Assembly: GCA_019828565.1 (NCBI GenBank)
Contig: JAHDYR010000024.1
Location: 427,664-491,663, forward strand
Length of the DNA: 64,000 bases
Source: Carpediemonas membranifera
Lineage: Eukaryota > Fornicata
Direction of reading: 5' to 3'
This document shows, in pieces, positions 47,906-58,750 of the stretch (the stretch's first letter is position 1; each line of letters opens with the position of its first letter). Made by a program: the position numbers and the translations under genes. Under the pieces are notes generated by a model that made no database searches, was not told the origin of the DNA, and saw only the letters and a list, made by a program, of their open reading frames with translations.

Positions 47906-49630
47906 TCACGCGTACATGAGTTCCTCCTCGTCGCTGCTCTCGTCGTCGGCCACCTCAAAGTCGAACCCACCGGCCCGGAGCCTCTCCAAGTGGGTCGCCG
48001 CCCAACCAACAGCAGGTTCCTGCTCGCTCGCTGAAATGTCAATGCCCCGCTCGGCGTCGAACTGCTGCAGCATCTGCGCGGCGATGTCATCGTATCGCGG
48101 CTCAGCTTCCTTGGCCGGCTCAGACCAGTCGTAGGCGGGCTTGATCTCGAAGTCCATGACAGGGGCGGCGGGCATCGTGTAGTCGGGCTCGGCGTGCTCC
48201 TGGATGGGTGCCTCCTGCTCGGCCTTGGCCTCGGCCTCGGGTTCTGGCGCAGGAATCTCGACCTCAGGCTCGGGCTCAGGCTCCTCTGCCTGTGGCACTG
48301 GCAGGGGGTCTGGGTGGACGGCCTCAGCGGGGTTGAACTCGGCCAAAGGCTCCTCCTCCTCCTCCTCCTCCTCCTCCTCTTCCTCCTCGCTCTCGCTGAC
48401 CGCCAACGACTGGTCCGAGTCACTCGACTCCGCGTCAGCCACGGGGGCGGGGGCGACGAACGCCTCGAAGCTGGGCGCCTGTTCCCGCCGCTCGAGCAGA
48501 GTGTCGATGTCCTCGGTGAAGTGTGCGTACTGAGACGGTGCCGCCTTGAACTCCACGGGAGCGAACGTCTCCACCCGCTCCACTGGCGGGGCGACAGCCC
48601 CCTGGGTCTCGAGGGGGAGCGGGGTGAGGTTCACCGGCGCGGTCGGCATGCTGGTCGACTGGGGCACGACGATGGGCGCCACCCCGATGCCTTGGGCGTT
48701 TAGGATCGCCGCCTCCTTTGCCGCGAGGTCCTGCCTGATCCTATCCCGCTGCTCCCGTGCGAGCATCAGCGCCTGCCTCAGCCCGACCTCCCTGGCCTCG
48801 ACGGCCCCGGGGTCCAGGGGAATCGGGGCCGCGGGGTTGATGGGCTGAAGCTCGGTGTCCTTCTTGGCCGCGGTGATGCGGGTGCCCACCACTGAAGTGT
48901 TATCGGTCTTGCTCTCTCCCATCTTGGCGATGGTGCCGATCACCTGTACGTACCAGCCCCGCTTCATAGGGGGCACGGGGACCAGCTTGGGAACCTGCAC
49001 AGTGACGTCTGAGAACCTCCCCTCGCTAGGGTCCATCTTAAGTGTGAAGTCTCGGCCCAGCATCGCAGACCTCACCAGTTTGCCCTGCCAGGTGACCATG
49101 CGGCCCTGGAAGAACTTCTCAAAGTAGTACTGCGGCTCCTGCAGCGCTGCATGGGAGCACTCCAGCAGGTATTCAAGCCAGGTGACGTCGAGGAGCTTCG
49201 TCTGGAACTGCTGACGGGAGACGAGCGGCACGTAGTTGAACACATGGTAACGCTTGCCGATGTGGCTGAACAGCGCGGTGAACGAGAAGTACTGCCCCTT
49301 GTTGTGCTCGGACCCGAACCGGAACCCCTTGGGGAACCTCAGCTTGATGTCGCCCTTGGAGTTCTCGGTTGGGTTCATGCGGAGGATCATACGGCTGTGG
49401 GGTGCATCCAAAACAAGGATATATCCCTCAAACTCACAAGCATTGCCCTTGTACTTCTCCTCAAACCTCCTCTCCACGCGCTTAATGGTTTTTGGACCGC
49501 AGTAGTTCAAATACTCCTCCCAGAGAGGCGGGTTGTGGAGTGCGAGCTCCATGTACTGGTGCTCGTACTTCTGTGACCTCCCTTTGGTGTTCTTGTTGTT
49601 CTTGCCTGAAAAGAGGCCAAATATGCCCAT
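47906..49630 (-). CDS. unrecognised protein with N-myristoylation-type start and poly-Glu tract
   Basis: 574 aa. Gly2 and a small Ser at position 8 in MGIFGLFSGKNNKNTKG suggest N-myristoylation. A conserved-looking globular part (about 20-260), rich in aromatic residues, ends in a beta-rich segment. The C-terminal half is acidic and Pro/Glu-rich, with a Glu tract encoded by the CCT/TCC run on the + strand at about 48351-48390. No family recognised. Convergent with the LRR gene. Confidence 0.65.
   Translation of the reverse strand: MGIFGLFSGKNNKNTKGRSQKYEHQYMELALHNPPLWEEYLNYCGPKTIKRVERRFEEKYKGNACEFEGYILVLDAPHSRMILRMNPTENSKGDIKLRFPKGFRFGSEHNKGQYFSFTALFSHIGKRYHVFNYVPLVSRQQFQTKLLDVTWLEYLLECSHAALQEPQYYFEKFFQGRMVTWQGKLVRSAMLGRDFTLKMDPSEGRFSDVTVQVPKLVPVPPMKRGWYVQVIGTIAKMGESKTDNTSVVGTRITAAKKDTELQPINPAAPIPLDPGAVEAREVGLRQALMLAREQRDRIRQDLAAKEAAILNAQGIGVAPIVVPQSTSMPTAPVNLTPLPLETQGAVAPPVERVETFAPVEFKAAPSQYAHFTEDIDTLLERREQAPSFEAFVAPAPVADAESSDSDQSLAVSESEEEEEEEEEEEEEPLAEFNPAEAVHPDPLPVPQAEEPEPEPEVEIPAPEPEAEAKAEQEAPIQEHAEPDYTMPAAPVMDFEIKPAYDWSEPAKEAEPRYDDIAAQMLQQFDAERGIDISASEQEPAVGWAATHLERLRAGGFDFEVADDESSDEEELMYA
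48351..48390. repeat. short trinucleotide repeat (TCC)n inside a coding region
   Basis: An almost pure TCC/GGA tract of about 13 units encoding Glu in the gene on -. Slippage would alter only tract length. Confidence 0.7.
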
Positions 49631-49937
49631 TCAGGCTGCTGTTCCGCAGTTTTGCCTCAGGAGCCAATCTCCTGATCCCAAGCGAAAATAGCTAGATGTG
49701 GCATGGCACCGCCCTGGGACTCAAGCTGGGCGAGGGCGCTCATAGTGCTTCTCGTGCCCCACCAGCCCGCCTCACCGCCCCGAAATCCCTGGATCACAAC
49801 AAGACCCAGACAGACCCAGACGAGACATTCATTGATGCTAGTAGCATTCAGTACACCGCTCAGACATCCCCAGCCCGTCTTACCAATCGATCCGGCTTCC
49901 CCGCATCTTACGGCCACATCCGCATCGAGCGGCCCAG

Positions 49938-52922
49938 ATGTTTAGTTCGACAACCTGGGACCTGGACTACCGCCCAATAGCAAATAAGAAGCAGTTTGAT
50001 TGTACAAAGGATTCAAATGAGCCTCGACTCCGCATTGTCGGCGAGGACGGCGAAGGCGAGGTCCTACTTGTCGCTGAGAGCCTCTTCCACGAGTATAACG
50101 GTAAGAAGAACGTCTCGTCAACACTCCTACGCTATAACGTGCAGACGAGGACGCGTCCCGTGCAGCTTCTAAGCATTCACGAGCCCGTCCGCATCATAAA
50201 CGCCTCGCTCGGCCCTCCCCTCGCCAACAGCGCCAACCGCCTGCCTCTCATCATCACAGTCGGCCAAATCGATGCCCGGGGCGGCAGTCTGTCGCACGAC
50301 GTCAAGATCACGACAGTTCCGTCCGACTTCACCACCGTGCCCACCTCGCTGACTACGGTCTCGGCCAACCTGCGGGGCCGGGCAGGTAAAGACAGCGGCA
50401 GGGGCTACGCGTACATCGTCCGACAGATGTGCACCCCGGACACGCTGACAATGCTCCATGTCACAGCCCTCGGCGTCAATGAATACAGGATCGGGTTCAA
50501 GCGGGGCTTCACACCGAAGATCAGCCTGACCCGCGAGATCACAGCCAAGAAGCAGATTATGTGGCACAGCTTCGACGAGGCGCTCGGCGTGCTGTCAATA
50601 CTGACTCAGCGTTTCAAGTCGCTCGCTCTCACAGTACACCGGCTACGGGACGCCGGTAAGGACAAGCCGCGCGCCATAGTGGACGGAATCCACGTCGCCA
50701 ACATCCCCGAGGCGGCTGAACGCATCCTGGCCCTGGCTCGCAACAAGGACCTCGCCAGGAAGCACCTGCCCTTGGTTGGCGGCGCACTACAGCCGGCCTC
50801 CTCGCTCGTGGCGCCCGTGTCCATCTCTGTGAGCACGATCTCGTCCAACGGCCTCGTGCTGACCGTGATCTCCGCTCCAGCCGACCTGCGCAAGAAAGCT
50901 GCCCCGTCCATCCGACACTTCGTCATCCACCAGTACAAGGCCGTCAGACTCGCAGTCAGCAGCGCCGCGTCCTCAGTGGGGTCGCCCGTGTCTCAGCTGA
51001 TGGGGTCCGACTCGATCCACCGCACGGAGACGGAGGAGCTGCAGACAACCAGGGCCAGACTCATCGCCAGCACCGCCCTGGGGTCCGCCTTCCCACTGTG
51101 GTCTGGCGTGGTCACAGTCAGCCCGGCCTTCGGCGCGGTCCTCGAGGACTACCACCCCTCGCACTCCTGCTCGGAGGGGAGTCTGCTCGCCCACCGCATT
51201 GAGGTCCCAAAGGGCGCCGCTCAGACGGCCATCGACATGTTCGCGGCCGGGGCGGGTGCAAGGGACGCCGCCTCCAACACCCGACTGAGGTCGTACCTGG
51301 ACGACGCCGAGGCCCTGGACGCCGTATTTCCGACGTCGCCATGCCGCTGCAGCACGGTGCTGGTAAGGTCCGAGAAGGCTGTGTTCGAGGTGATAAACCT
51401 CCGCAAGACCAGTCCTGCCGAGATCAGGATCACATTCCCCCACGTGGCGGCCCATCCAGAGCCCTACAACGACATCATCACATTCGACGCCTGGACGAGC
51501 AGGTTCTCCCAGATATACGTCGACGTCGACGCCATCGTGGACAGCCCCGCCTCGCTCAAGCCCGAGGCCTTCCCCTCCGTCCTCCATCTTCTCGCCAGCC
51601 ACCTGGGCGACCGGGAGGCGAGCCTCAGACTCGTCGCCAAGGCCGCCTCAAACGTCGAGCTGTTCGCCAACAGCGCCAACACCATGATCCACGAGGTCGG
51701 CGCCATCCTCCACAGGGACGCGATGATGACCAAGATCTGGGCCGACCAAAGCCCGCGGGACTGCCTCAACATGTTCTTCCTGGCACTATGCGGGGCCTCA
51801 CCCAAGGGCCTCATGCTGCCTGGCGTCATCGCGATGTCCCAGCGGGAGGTGCCCAGCGACATTGCCGAGGTCATCAGCGACGCCGTGTGGGCCGCGAACT
51901 CGATCAAGTGCAACCCCCTTCCCATCGCGACAAAGAGGGACGTCCGCAAGCTGCCAACGACCCTGTCCCCCGGCCCTCAGGTTCAGGCCATCGACTCCTC
52001 TCACCCCCTGTCACCCCGACCCATTCACGAGTCCTTTGGGGCAGGGACAGCGGGAGAGGAGAGCAGACGGGCCAAGGTGCGGACTGACCTGCAGGCACTG
52101 CTGGAGCGGAGCGTGAGGATGATGCCGAAGACACGAACGGCCTGGGCCAAGGCGATCGACCTCTTCATCGCTGAGCACATGGGTCAGCGCGCAGACGCCG
52201 TTCATGCCATCACAGCGGCCGTAGTGCGTCGTAAGGGCAGCGACCACGCGTACAGGGCTACGCTGTTCAATATCCTGCTGCTCATCGACCATGCAGCCCG
52301 GGCTCAGGCGTTGAGGAGCCCGCTGCTGAACGACGCCATTGCCCTGGTCGCCCTCGAGACGCTTCCCTTCACGGAGTTCGTCCAGTTCGTACAAAGGGAC
52401 GTGTTCGACGTGACAAACCTCAACTCCGCCCTGAGACCGACGGCAGAATCCAATGCGTCGTTGCGGACAATGTCACAGGACCTCGCGTACTACATCACTA
52501 CAAGGGCACCCCAGCCGACAATCTTCTACAAGACCATCAACGACATCACCCGAGACAACAGGGCCCACCTCAACACTCTCAGGGCAAAGTTGGAAGTGCA
52601 GTTTAACGTCATACCGCAGTGCTACGACCTGGCGCGGGACCAGACGACCGCGTACATGCGGCTGATGGAGCGGTGGGCGACGTTGACCCCCACGGATGAG
52701 CCCTACGGCGAGGACGACACGGCCCACATGGTGCACTACCCATACCAGCTTTTCATGCGGCATGTGACTCCGTACGTGACCGATGGGGCGGCCAGCGGGA
52801 AGAAGGTTGGCGATAAGGAGAAGGAGCAGCAGCTGATGCTGCAGAAGAGCCTGCGGATGTACTCTGACCTCGTCACGGGGCCAGGGCTGGGGGCTGTCGA
52901 GCCGAGGCGGACGGACGAGTGA
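49938..52922 (+). CDS. large unrecognised protein, 994 aa
   Basis: The first half looks beta-rich, like a WD- or propeller-type fold (LLRYNVQTRTRPVQLLSIH, LPLIITVGQIDARGG, MWHSFDEALGVLSILTQR), and the second half is helical (from about 500). The layout, N-terminal propeller-like part with helical C-terminus, recalls GSAP/pigeon-type proteins, but I see no decisive motif and do not assign it. ATG 49938 is the first in frame. TGTAAA lies at 52945-52950. Confidence 0.6.
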   Translation: MFSSTTWDLDYRPIANKKQFDCTKDSNEPRLRIVGEDGEGEVLLVAESLFHEYNGKKNVSSTLLRYNVQTRTRPVQLLSIHEPVRIINASLGPPLANSANRLPLIITVGQIDARGGSLSHDVKITTVPSDFTTVPTSLTTVSANLRGRAGKDSGRGYAYIVRQMCTPDTLTMLHVTALGVNEYRIGFKRGFTPKISLTREITAKKQIMWHSFDEALGVLSILTQRFKSLALTVHRLRDAGKDKPRAIVDGIHVANIPEAAERILALARNKDLARKHLPLVGGALQPASSLVAPVSISVSTISSNGLVLTVISAPADLRKKAAPSIRHFVIHQYKAVRLAVSSAASSVGSPVSQLMGSDSIHRTETEELQTTRARLIASTALGSAFPLWSGVVTVSPAFGAVLEDYHPSHSCSEGSLLAHRIEVPKGAAQTAIDMFAAGAGARDAASNTRLRSYLDDAEALDAVFPTSPCRCSTVLVRSEKAVFEVINLRKTSPAEIRITFPHVAAHPEPYNDIITFDAWTSRFSQIYVDVDAIVDSPASLKPEAFPSVLHLLASHLGDREASLRLVAKAASNVELFANSANTMIHEVGAILHRDAMMTKIWADQSPRDCLNMFFLALCGASPKGLMLPGVIAMSQREVPSDIAEVISDAVWAANSIKCNPLPIATKRDVRKLPTTLSPGPQVQAIDSSHPLSPRPIHESFGAGTAGEESRRAKVRTDLQALLERSVRMMPKTRTAWAKAIDLFIAEHMGQRADAVHAITAAVVRRKGSDHAYRATLFNILLLIDHAARAQALRSPLLNDAIALVALETLPFTEFVQFVQRDVFDVTNLNSALRPTAESNASLRTMSQDLAYYITTRAPQPTIFYKTINDITRDNRAHLNTLRAKLEVQFNVIPQCYDLARDQTTAYMRLMERWATLTPTDEPYGEDDTAHMVHYPYQLFMRHVTPYVTDGAASGKKVGDKEKEQQLMLQKSLRMYSDLVTGPGLGAVEPRRTDE

Positions 52923-52957
52923 TTTATATGATGGCAGGATAGCATGTAAAGACTAGG

Positions 52958-54940
52958 TCACCCATGTATCGTGTAGCCGCCGTCCGTGAGTGACAGCGCC
53001 ACGACACCCCGCACCTCTGCCTCGACGCGGCCCCGGAACTCACTGACAACACAGTGCTGGATGCGGGTCGCAGCGAGGACACGGGCCTGGCCGGAGGAGG
53101 TAAGGACACCGTTGGCGATGAGCCCCTCGAACATCGAGGCGACGAGGCCCGGCTCAGCGGTGGGGAAGCCGAACTCCAACGCCACCGGTGTGGTCACCTC
53201 GCCATCTACAGCCACGCGGAGCACGGCGGGCTGGCTGTCGACGTTGAACTCACCGGCGACGTCTATAAACGGGTGCAAGAACTCGGGCACGCTGTCGATG
53301 GCGCCTTCGGGAAGGGGTAACCCAATCGACACGGTCCGGCCTGGCAGCCGCTCCTGCAGCAGGAGGGGCGTGGCCCTGGGCTGGGACAGCAGGGCTAGGC
53401 TCGTCGCTGCGGGCAGGGGGAAGTGGGGCCGGGCTGGGTCGACGAGGTCACCCCGCACAGGTGGCGGCCGCACGACCGTGGCGCCAGGAGGGTAGAGAAA
53501 TATGGCCGGGCCGACCCCAACGGTCGTCATGGCGAGCAGACGGACCCAGGGCTGCAGGGACGGGTCCAGCCCTCGGCCTAGGGCGGGTGTCGGCGTGTCC
53601 AGGTGGGTGGCGCGGGGGCACACGATCAAGCGTGTCGACGCAGGCACGGCCAGCTGACCCGGGCCCTCGGCTAGACGCTCCGTCGCCATGAGGTAAATCC
53701 TGTGGCCTGCGGGGAGGGCCTTAGCGAGGGCGTCCAGGATCACCCCAATTGCTCGCACCGCCGCGACCTTCGTCTCCCGGGAGGACTCGAGGTCGAGCAC
53801 GTGCGGCAGACCGGCAGACTCAGCCATGGGAGTGGGGGCCACCGCCCCGAACTCCGCCGTGATGAGGCGGGCCATGTCCCTTGCCTCCCCATCCCCGGCA
53901 TAGCCCGTCTGCCCGATCTTATGGGCGATGTGGACCAGCTCGGCCGGCCCATCGAGCTCGGCCACCGCCCGGAGGACTGCGGGGTCGAGGGCCACGCCGA
54001 CGCTCGACTCCGCCGTCTCAGCGGCGTCCCCGTCCAGCCAAGAGGAGTGGTAGACGGCGACAGACCTGGGGTCGGCCGGCCCTGGTAGTAGGGCGTGGAC
54101 CAGCCCCACTCGGATGAGGGTCGCGGTCTGCTGGTCCGGCCCGGGCCTGTCGAGGGCGGCCAGGAGCTCGCACTCGTACGGTACAAGGTCAGATACGTCT
54201 GTGAGCACCGCGGCAATGTCGGTCGAGGCGAGACTGACACCGTGATCCGGGATGGACTGGAAGAAGACGCTGCCCTGCGACATGAGGTCCAGCAGGTCGT
54301 CCACGGGGAGCTCCCCCGCTGTCCGAGTGCCCTGTGCAGCCTGTATGAGTCCATACGTCTTGGCCAGCCGTCCACTCGGGCTGGGGCTGTCCGGGTTGGC
54401 GTGCACCGTCCACCAGTGGTCAATCGCGGTCCGGGAGAGAGGGGGGAGCCGCACCTTGGGGGCCGCCGCCCTAGAGAACAGCGACCGTCGGGTGGTGGGC
54501 CTGCGGTCGAGCTGCTCCTGGTACCACGCCCCGTCGACGGCGAACAGCTTGACGATGTCTGCCCTGGTAAAGGGAGAGACGTCCTGCCACGCCGTCCCCG
54601 CCGCCAGTTGCTGCTCTATCAGCGTCTCGTAGAACATTGGGACGGGCATGTCCGCGGCGAGGCAGTCGGGGAGGAGGGCGTATGGAAACACCTGCCCGGC
54701 CTTCGCCAGTGCCGCCATCATGCGCTTATAGTACTGCTTCTCCTTCATCTCGGGCTTCATATCGCGCCTCCACCGTCTGCGCTGGAGGAAAAGGACCTGC
54801 TGCTGCTGGCTCTTGGAGACACGGCCCGCAGGCGGGTCCAGCGGGCCTGCAAACGGCGACTTGCCCGGTATTCCCGCTATTGAGATGTTGTAGTGGCTCT
54901 CCAGGTCCGTGGAGAAGTCCATACACAGATCATCGCCCAT
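52958..54940 (-). CDS. unrecognised 660-aa protein
   Basis: A basic Arg/Lys/Gln-rich segment (residues 42-75: SKSQQQQVLFLQRRRWRRD) is followed by helical and Ala/Leu/Pro-rich sequence with no motif I know. No signal peptide or membrane helix is evident. The codon pattern matches neighbouring real genes and the frame is open for 660 codons. Convergent with the 994-aa gene, 35 nt between stops. Confidence 0.6.
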   Translation of the reverse strand: MGDDLCMDFSTDLESHYNISIAGIPGKSPFAGPLDPPAGRVSKSQQQQVLFLQRRRWRRDMKPEMKEKQYYKRMMAALAKAGQVFPYALLPDCLAADMPVPMFYETLIEQQLAAGTAWQDVSPFTRADIVKLFAVDGAWYQEQLDRRPTTRRSLFSRAAAPKVRLPPLSRTAIDHWWTVHANPDSPSPSGRLAKTYGLIQAAQGTRTAGELPVDDLLDLMSQGSVFFQSIPDHGVSLASTDIAAVLTDVSDLVPYECELLAALDRPGPDQQTATLIRVGLVHALLPGPADPRSVAVYHSSWLDGDAAETAESSVGVALDPAVLRAVAELDGPAELVHIAHKIGQTGYAGDGEARDMARLITAEFGAVAPTPMAESAGLPHVLDLESSRETKVAAVRAIGVILDALAKALPAGHRIYLMATERLAEGPGQLAVPASTRLIVCPRATHLDTPTPALGRGLDPSLQPWVRLLAMTTVGVGPAIFLYPPGATVVRPPPVRGDLVDPARPHFPLPAATSLALLSQPRATPLLLQERLPGRTVSIGLPLPEGAIDSVPEFLHPFIDVAGEFNVDSQPAVLRVAVDGEVTTPVALEFGFPTAEPGLVASMFEGLIANGVLTSSGQARVLAATRIQHCVVSEFRGRVEAEVRGVVALSLTDGGYTIHG

Positions 54941-55235
54941 TTCGATGTCGAGCGAGCCGTTCTACCATGATGCATTCATTTCAACACGGCCGAAAGCTGC
55001 CGTGGAATCATTGCTAGCTTGGTCTAGATCGGCACAGCTGACCTCCTTTCCTGATGTGGCTGGCCGCAGGGTGTCTCTGCGTTTCAATGCCTCACTCACA
55101 GACGGTAATGAAATGGCACGGCGCCTGTAATGAGACTGCCACGCGCTGGTGTTACACTGATTCGTTCAAGACATTGTGACCTCCAGTTATGAGGGGTCCA
55201 CTTCGCACTTTAACCCTTGCCACTCGTCGTGCGGT
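54941..55235. other. intergenic region upstream of the AGC kinase
   Basis: About 295 bp between two divergent genes, presumably containing both promoters. No gene or specific motif seen. Confidence 0.4.
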
Positions 55236-56856
55236 ATGAATTTCTCCCGAAGGAAGAAGTCTGTGTCGTCCCTGCCAGTCCCCACAGCACCCAGAATATC
55301 CTATAACGTCATCAAGATCAACAGACATGGCAAACGCCAGAACCGGTTTGTGAAGGGAGTTCCGCTCACGCAGTATTCTCAATCTTTCCACTGACGGAGT
55401 CAGAAACATGAATGGGTCATCGATACAGTGGCACATGGACTCAAAGGATGTCCACTCGGTAACCGTGGCTCCTGACGGCAAGTCGTTCACCATGAGCGTG
55501 CTTCAGCACTACTCATTCGAGCCCGAGTCCATGGAACACATGTGCCAGATCATCTCCTCCTTCGAGAACCTCAACATCGTCGACTCCGTCAAGCGCCCAC
55601 CCGCGCTGGCTGAGCAGATTGCGCTGTCGAGGCGCGGCCCCGTGCACCCGATGATGACCTTCGACAACCTGCCCGCCTTCCCCAGCACAGAGAAGACGGA
55701 GCAGATGCTCTCCGACGACGACGACGACGAGTTCCCGTCCGACGATGGGCAGGACACGATCCCGATTGCCGCCCAGGAACGGAGGGATGTGGTTCAGCAC
55801 GACGAGGGCGTCGGGCCCGACAACTTCACGCTACTGTACCTGATCGGGAAGGGGTCCTTTGCAAAGGTCTTCCTGGTCCGCAAGAACGACACCGGTGACC
55901 TTTACGCCATGAAGGTCATGCGCAAGGCCGAGCTCGTGCGCCGCGACCAGGTCCACCACACGATGACCGAGCACCTTGTGCTGAAGCAGCTGACGCACCC
56001 CTTCATGGTCCAGCTGCACTACTCCTTCCAGACCCCTACCAAGCTCTACCTCGTGCTCGACTTCGCGTACGGCGGCGAGCTCTTCTACCACCTCAAGAAG
56101 ACCGGCCGCTTCCCTGAGATGCTGGCGGTGTTCTACACGGCCGAGATCCTGCTGGCCCTCAACTTCCTTCACTCCCGTCACATCATCTACCGCGACCTCA
56201 AGCCCGAGAACGTCCTGCTCGACAAGGAGGGCCACGTCAAGCTGGCGGACTTCGGCCTGTCCAAGGCCGGCGTCACCGCGGTCGGGGGTGGGTCCGGCGG
56301 CATCTCGGCCAAGACGTTCTGTGGCACTCCCGAGTACATCGCCCCAGAGGTCCTGACTGGCGTCGGACACGGCAAGGGCGTCGACTGGTGGTCCACCGGC
56401 GTGCTGCTGTTTGAGATGCTCACCGGGTCGCCGCCTTTCTACTCCAAGAACCGCCAGCAGATGTACAGAAACGTCATCCGCGGCAAGATCGCCTTCCCCT
56501 CCGTGATCGGGCCCGAGGCGCAGGACTTCCTCTCGCGTATCCTTGTCCGCAGGCCCGAGGACCGTCTGGGGGCCAACGGGTTTGACGAGATCAAAACCCA
56601 CCCCCTCTTCAAGAGCATCGACTGGGCCCGACTCGAGGCCCGCCAGGCACCCCCTCCCTTCCGGCCTCGCCTTCGTGAGGACGACCTGACTGCGAACTTC
56701 GACCCCGAGTTCACCAGTGAAACCCCACGGGACTCGTACGTGCCACCAGAGCAGGGAGGGGTCGAGCGGGACGTCCAGGAGACATTCGACGCATTCACCT
56801 TCAACAAGGACGTCGATGCCCGGTTGCCGCAGAGCAGGTGGGCTGCGGAGCAGTGA
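55236..56856 (+). CDS. AGC-family Ser/Thr kinase with N-terminal PH/TH1-like domain
   Basis: Spliced from exon 1 (55236-55345) and exon 2 (55374-56856), 530 aa. The join creates YNVIKINRHGKRQNR-ILNLS, the start of a PH-like lipid-binding fold (about 22-105), followed by an acidic linker (SDDDDDEF). Kinase domain: GKGSFAKV (195-202), VAIK-equivalent Lys in YAMKV (217), YRDLKPEN (309-316), DFG (329-331), and T-loop TFCGTPEY (351-358). The C-terminal hydrophobic motif is FDAFTF. Architecture matches Akt/PKB-type lipid-regulated kinases activated by PDK1 and TORC2. Without the intron the lipid-binding start is lost. Confidence 0.92.
55346..55373 (+). other. 28-nt intron in the AGC kinase
   Basis: GTTTGT donor and CTCACGCAG acceptor; phase 2. 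Retention would end translation at a stop after exon 1 (TCCACTGA region). Confidence 0.9.
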
Positions 56857-56890
56857 TAAAGTACCATGCTGTGTCGATAAGTTTATAAGA

Positions 56891-57385
56891 CTAGCGCATC
56901 CTGTTACTGTATGCCAGGATGGGGCTGTAGATGGCGGACGCGTCCCGGGATCCTGGGCCGGGGCTGCGGGTGCTGGCGGGCCGGACGGAGTGCGAAAGAA
57001 TGGGGGACGCCGACAGTACGGATACGGCGGGCTCGGGCTCAGGCATGCGGCCGTATGACGGCGGTGGTGTGTTCCTGGGCTCATACATGGACTGCTGGAG
57101 CGATACAGGGCCTCCCTGGATCTCGGCATTGATACCCGTGAGCAGCGATTGGCTCCGGTCCATGCTGGACTGGATCTCCGCCAGTTGCGCCTGGATGCGC
57201 CCCATTTGGTCCATCTTCTGCTTCTTGAGCATCTTGAGGTGGCGGGCGCCGTCAGAGAAGCAGTCCCGACCATACTTGAGCGTGAAGTTCTCCGCCGTCG
57301 TCAGGTCGGCATCAATTTCCTGAATTTCTGCTTCTAGCACAACATAGTGCGATCGAAGTTGTTGATCAAGCCCTGTAGGGGTCAT
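56891..57385 (-). CDS. coiled-coil protein, 164 aa
   Basis: Residues 8-90 form a heptad-rich helix (LEAEIQEIDADLTTAENFTLKY, MLKKQKMDQMGRIQAQLAEI); the second half is Pro/Ser-rich and disordered. No family recognised. Convergent with the AGC kinase, with both 3' ends inside 35 nt (GATAAAG and TTTATA). Confidence 0.55.
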   Translation of the reverse strand: MTPTGLDQQLRSHYVVLEAEIQEIDADLTTAENFTLKYGRDCFSDGARHLKMLKKQKMDQMGRIQAQLAEIQSSMDRSQSLLTGINAEIQGGPVSLQQSMYEPRNTPPPSYGRMPEPEPAVSVLSASPILSHSVRPASTRSPGPGSRDASAIYSPILAYSNRMR

Positions 57386-57472
57386 TTGGCGTCAATGTAT
57401 AGTGAATAAACGTGCGAAATTCTGCAAGGCAACCTTCACCAACCAACCGCCCCCCCACAAGACTAGGGATAT

Positions 57473-58452
57473 TTAATGCTTCGTCCACACGGCGTCCGTC
57501 TTGTGGACACGGTCGGCGGGCACGTCGTACTGGGAGACAGCCTTGATCAGGGCGATGCCGATGGAGGACTCAAGCTTGTGCTTCTCGTCGTGGGTCAGGA
57601 AGTCGTTCGAGCGGCGCTGGGCGAGGACGATGTTGGCGCCGGCGGGCTTGATGGTGCCGTGTGAGCTGCGGGCGAGGTCGAACAGGTGGAACGTCTCCAT
57701 CTCAATGGCGACGGTGTTGGGGTACTTGGCAACGAGGTCGTCGACGACAGTCTCGTTGCGGTCGTCGAAGTAGGTGTTGGTACGGCCCTGGGAGGAGTAG
57801 AACGAGCAGCCAGAGGCGTTCACACCCTCGTGCACGTTGGCCTCACCGACGGCGGCGGCACACTCCTTGTTGACGAGGTCCTGGAGGACGCGGTCGGCGG
57901 GAGCAAGGCGGGTGATCTTGAAGGGCATCTTGCGGTCGGTGTCGTCAGCATCCTCGGCGAAGGCATCAGGGTTGCGGTAGATGCCGCAGCAGCCACCTCC
58001 AGAGACGGCGATGTGGCCGACGGGGATGTCAGGCTGGGGGGTGCCGCAGGTGCCGAAGCGGACGATGGCGAGATCACCCTCGACAATGGCGCGCAGCTCA
58101 CGGACGACGAAGTCCATGTTGGGGAAACCCATCATGGAGGCGACGATGGAGACGGGGACCTTGTTGTAGAAGCCGGTGTAGATGACGAAGCCGCGAGGAG
58201 ACTTGTTCTCGAAGACAATCTCGTCAAGGAGGGTGGAGAGGAACTTGGCACGGCCAACATCGCCGCAGGTGACGATGCGGTTGGCGACTGCGTGAGAGAA
58301 ACTATGTGTAACGAACCGTGGCCTTCCTTGACGCCGAGGTGGTACACCAGCCCGTTGCCGTCACGGGGGAAGTTAGCATCAGTGCAGTTAGAGATCTCAG
58401 TAGTTTCGGGGACCTGTGTAGGGCGTATTTGGGTGGAACGAACACCAGACAT
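57473..58452 (-). CDS. uridine phosphorylase
   Basis: Nucleoside phosphorylase of pyrimidine salvage: uridine + Pi to uracil + ribose-1-P. Spliced from exon 1 (58317-58452) and exon 2 (57473-58287), 316 aa. Exon 1 ends YHLGVKEGH; splicing continues VANRIVTCGDVGRAKFLST and NKSPRGFVIYTGFYNKVPVSIVA, then MMGFPNMDFVVREL. Phosphate/nucleoside-site features are GDVGRAK, FGTCGTPQPDIPVG and VAIEMETFHLF. Strong codon bias suggests high expression. Confidence 0.93.
58288..58316 (-). other. 29-nt intron in uridine phosphorylase
   Basis: GTTCGT donor and CTCACGCAG acceptor; phase 1. Excision restores the family's VANRIVTCGD block across the join. Confidence 0.92.
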
Positions 58453-58750
58453 CGATGATTCGACGATTTGAGGGTAAAGCTGCACTTTGTCGCGGTCTCG
58501 ATCGGTCCACCAGAATTGATGCACCCGAATCTCTGTCCAATCGCACTGTCTCATCTAATCTCGGCCGCTAGTAAGGTGTCCATGGCCGTAGTGAGGATGC
58601 ATAGCTCGGTCAGGACAGCCACGGTTAGCCCTGCTCGCCGTCAGTCAGTCGTGATGGGGGTCTGCTGCATCTGAGACGTGCTGCTGCGGTGCCAATAACA
58701 TTCCAGCGCGGGTACAAGCGCCGCAGTTTTTGTTCTCCGACGCTGGTGAC

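Noticed and set aside
49938-52922. Assignment of the 994-aa protein to GSAP/pigeon
   Set aside because: Only the general beta-then-helical layout and a few residues suggest it; no decisive motif was seen.
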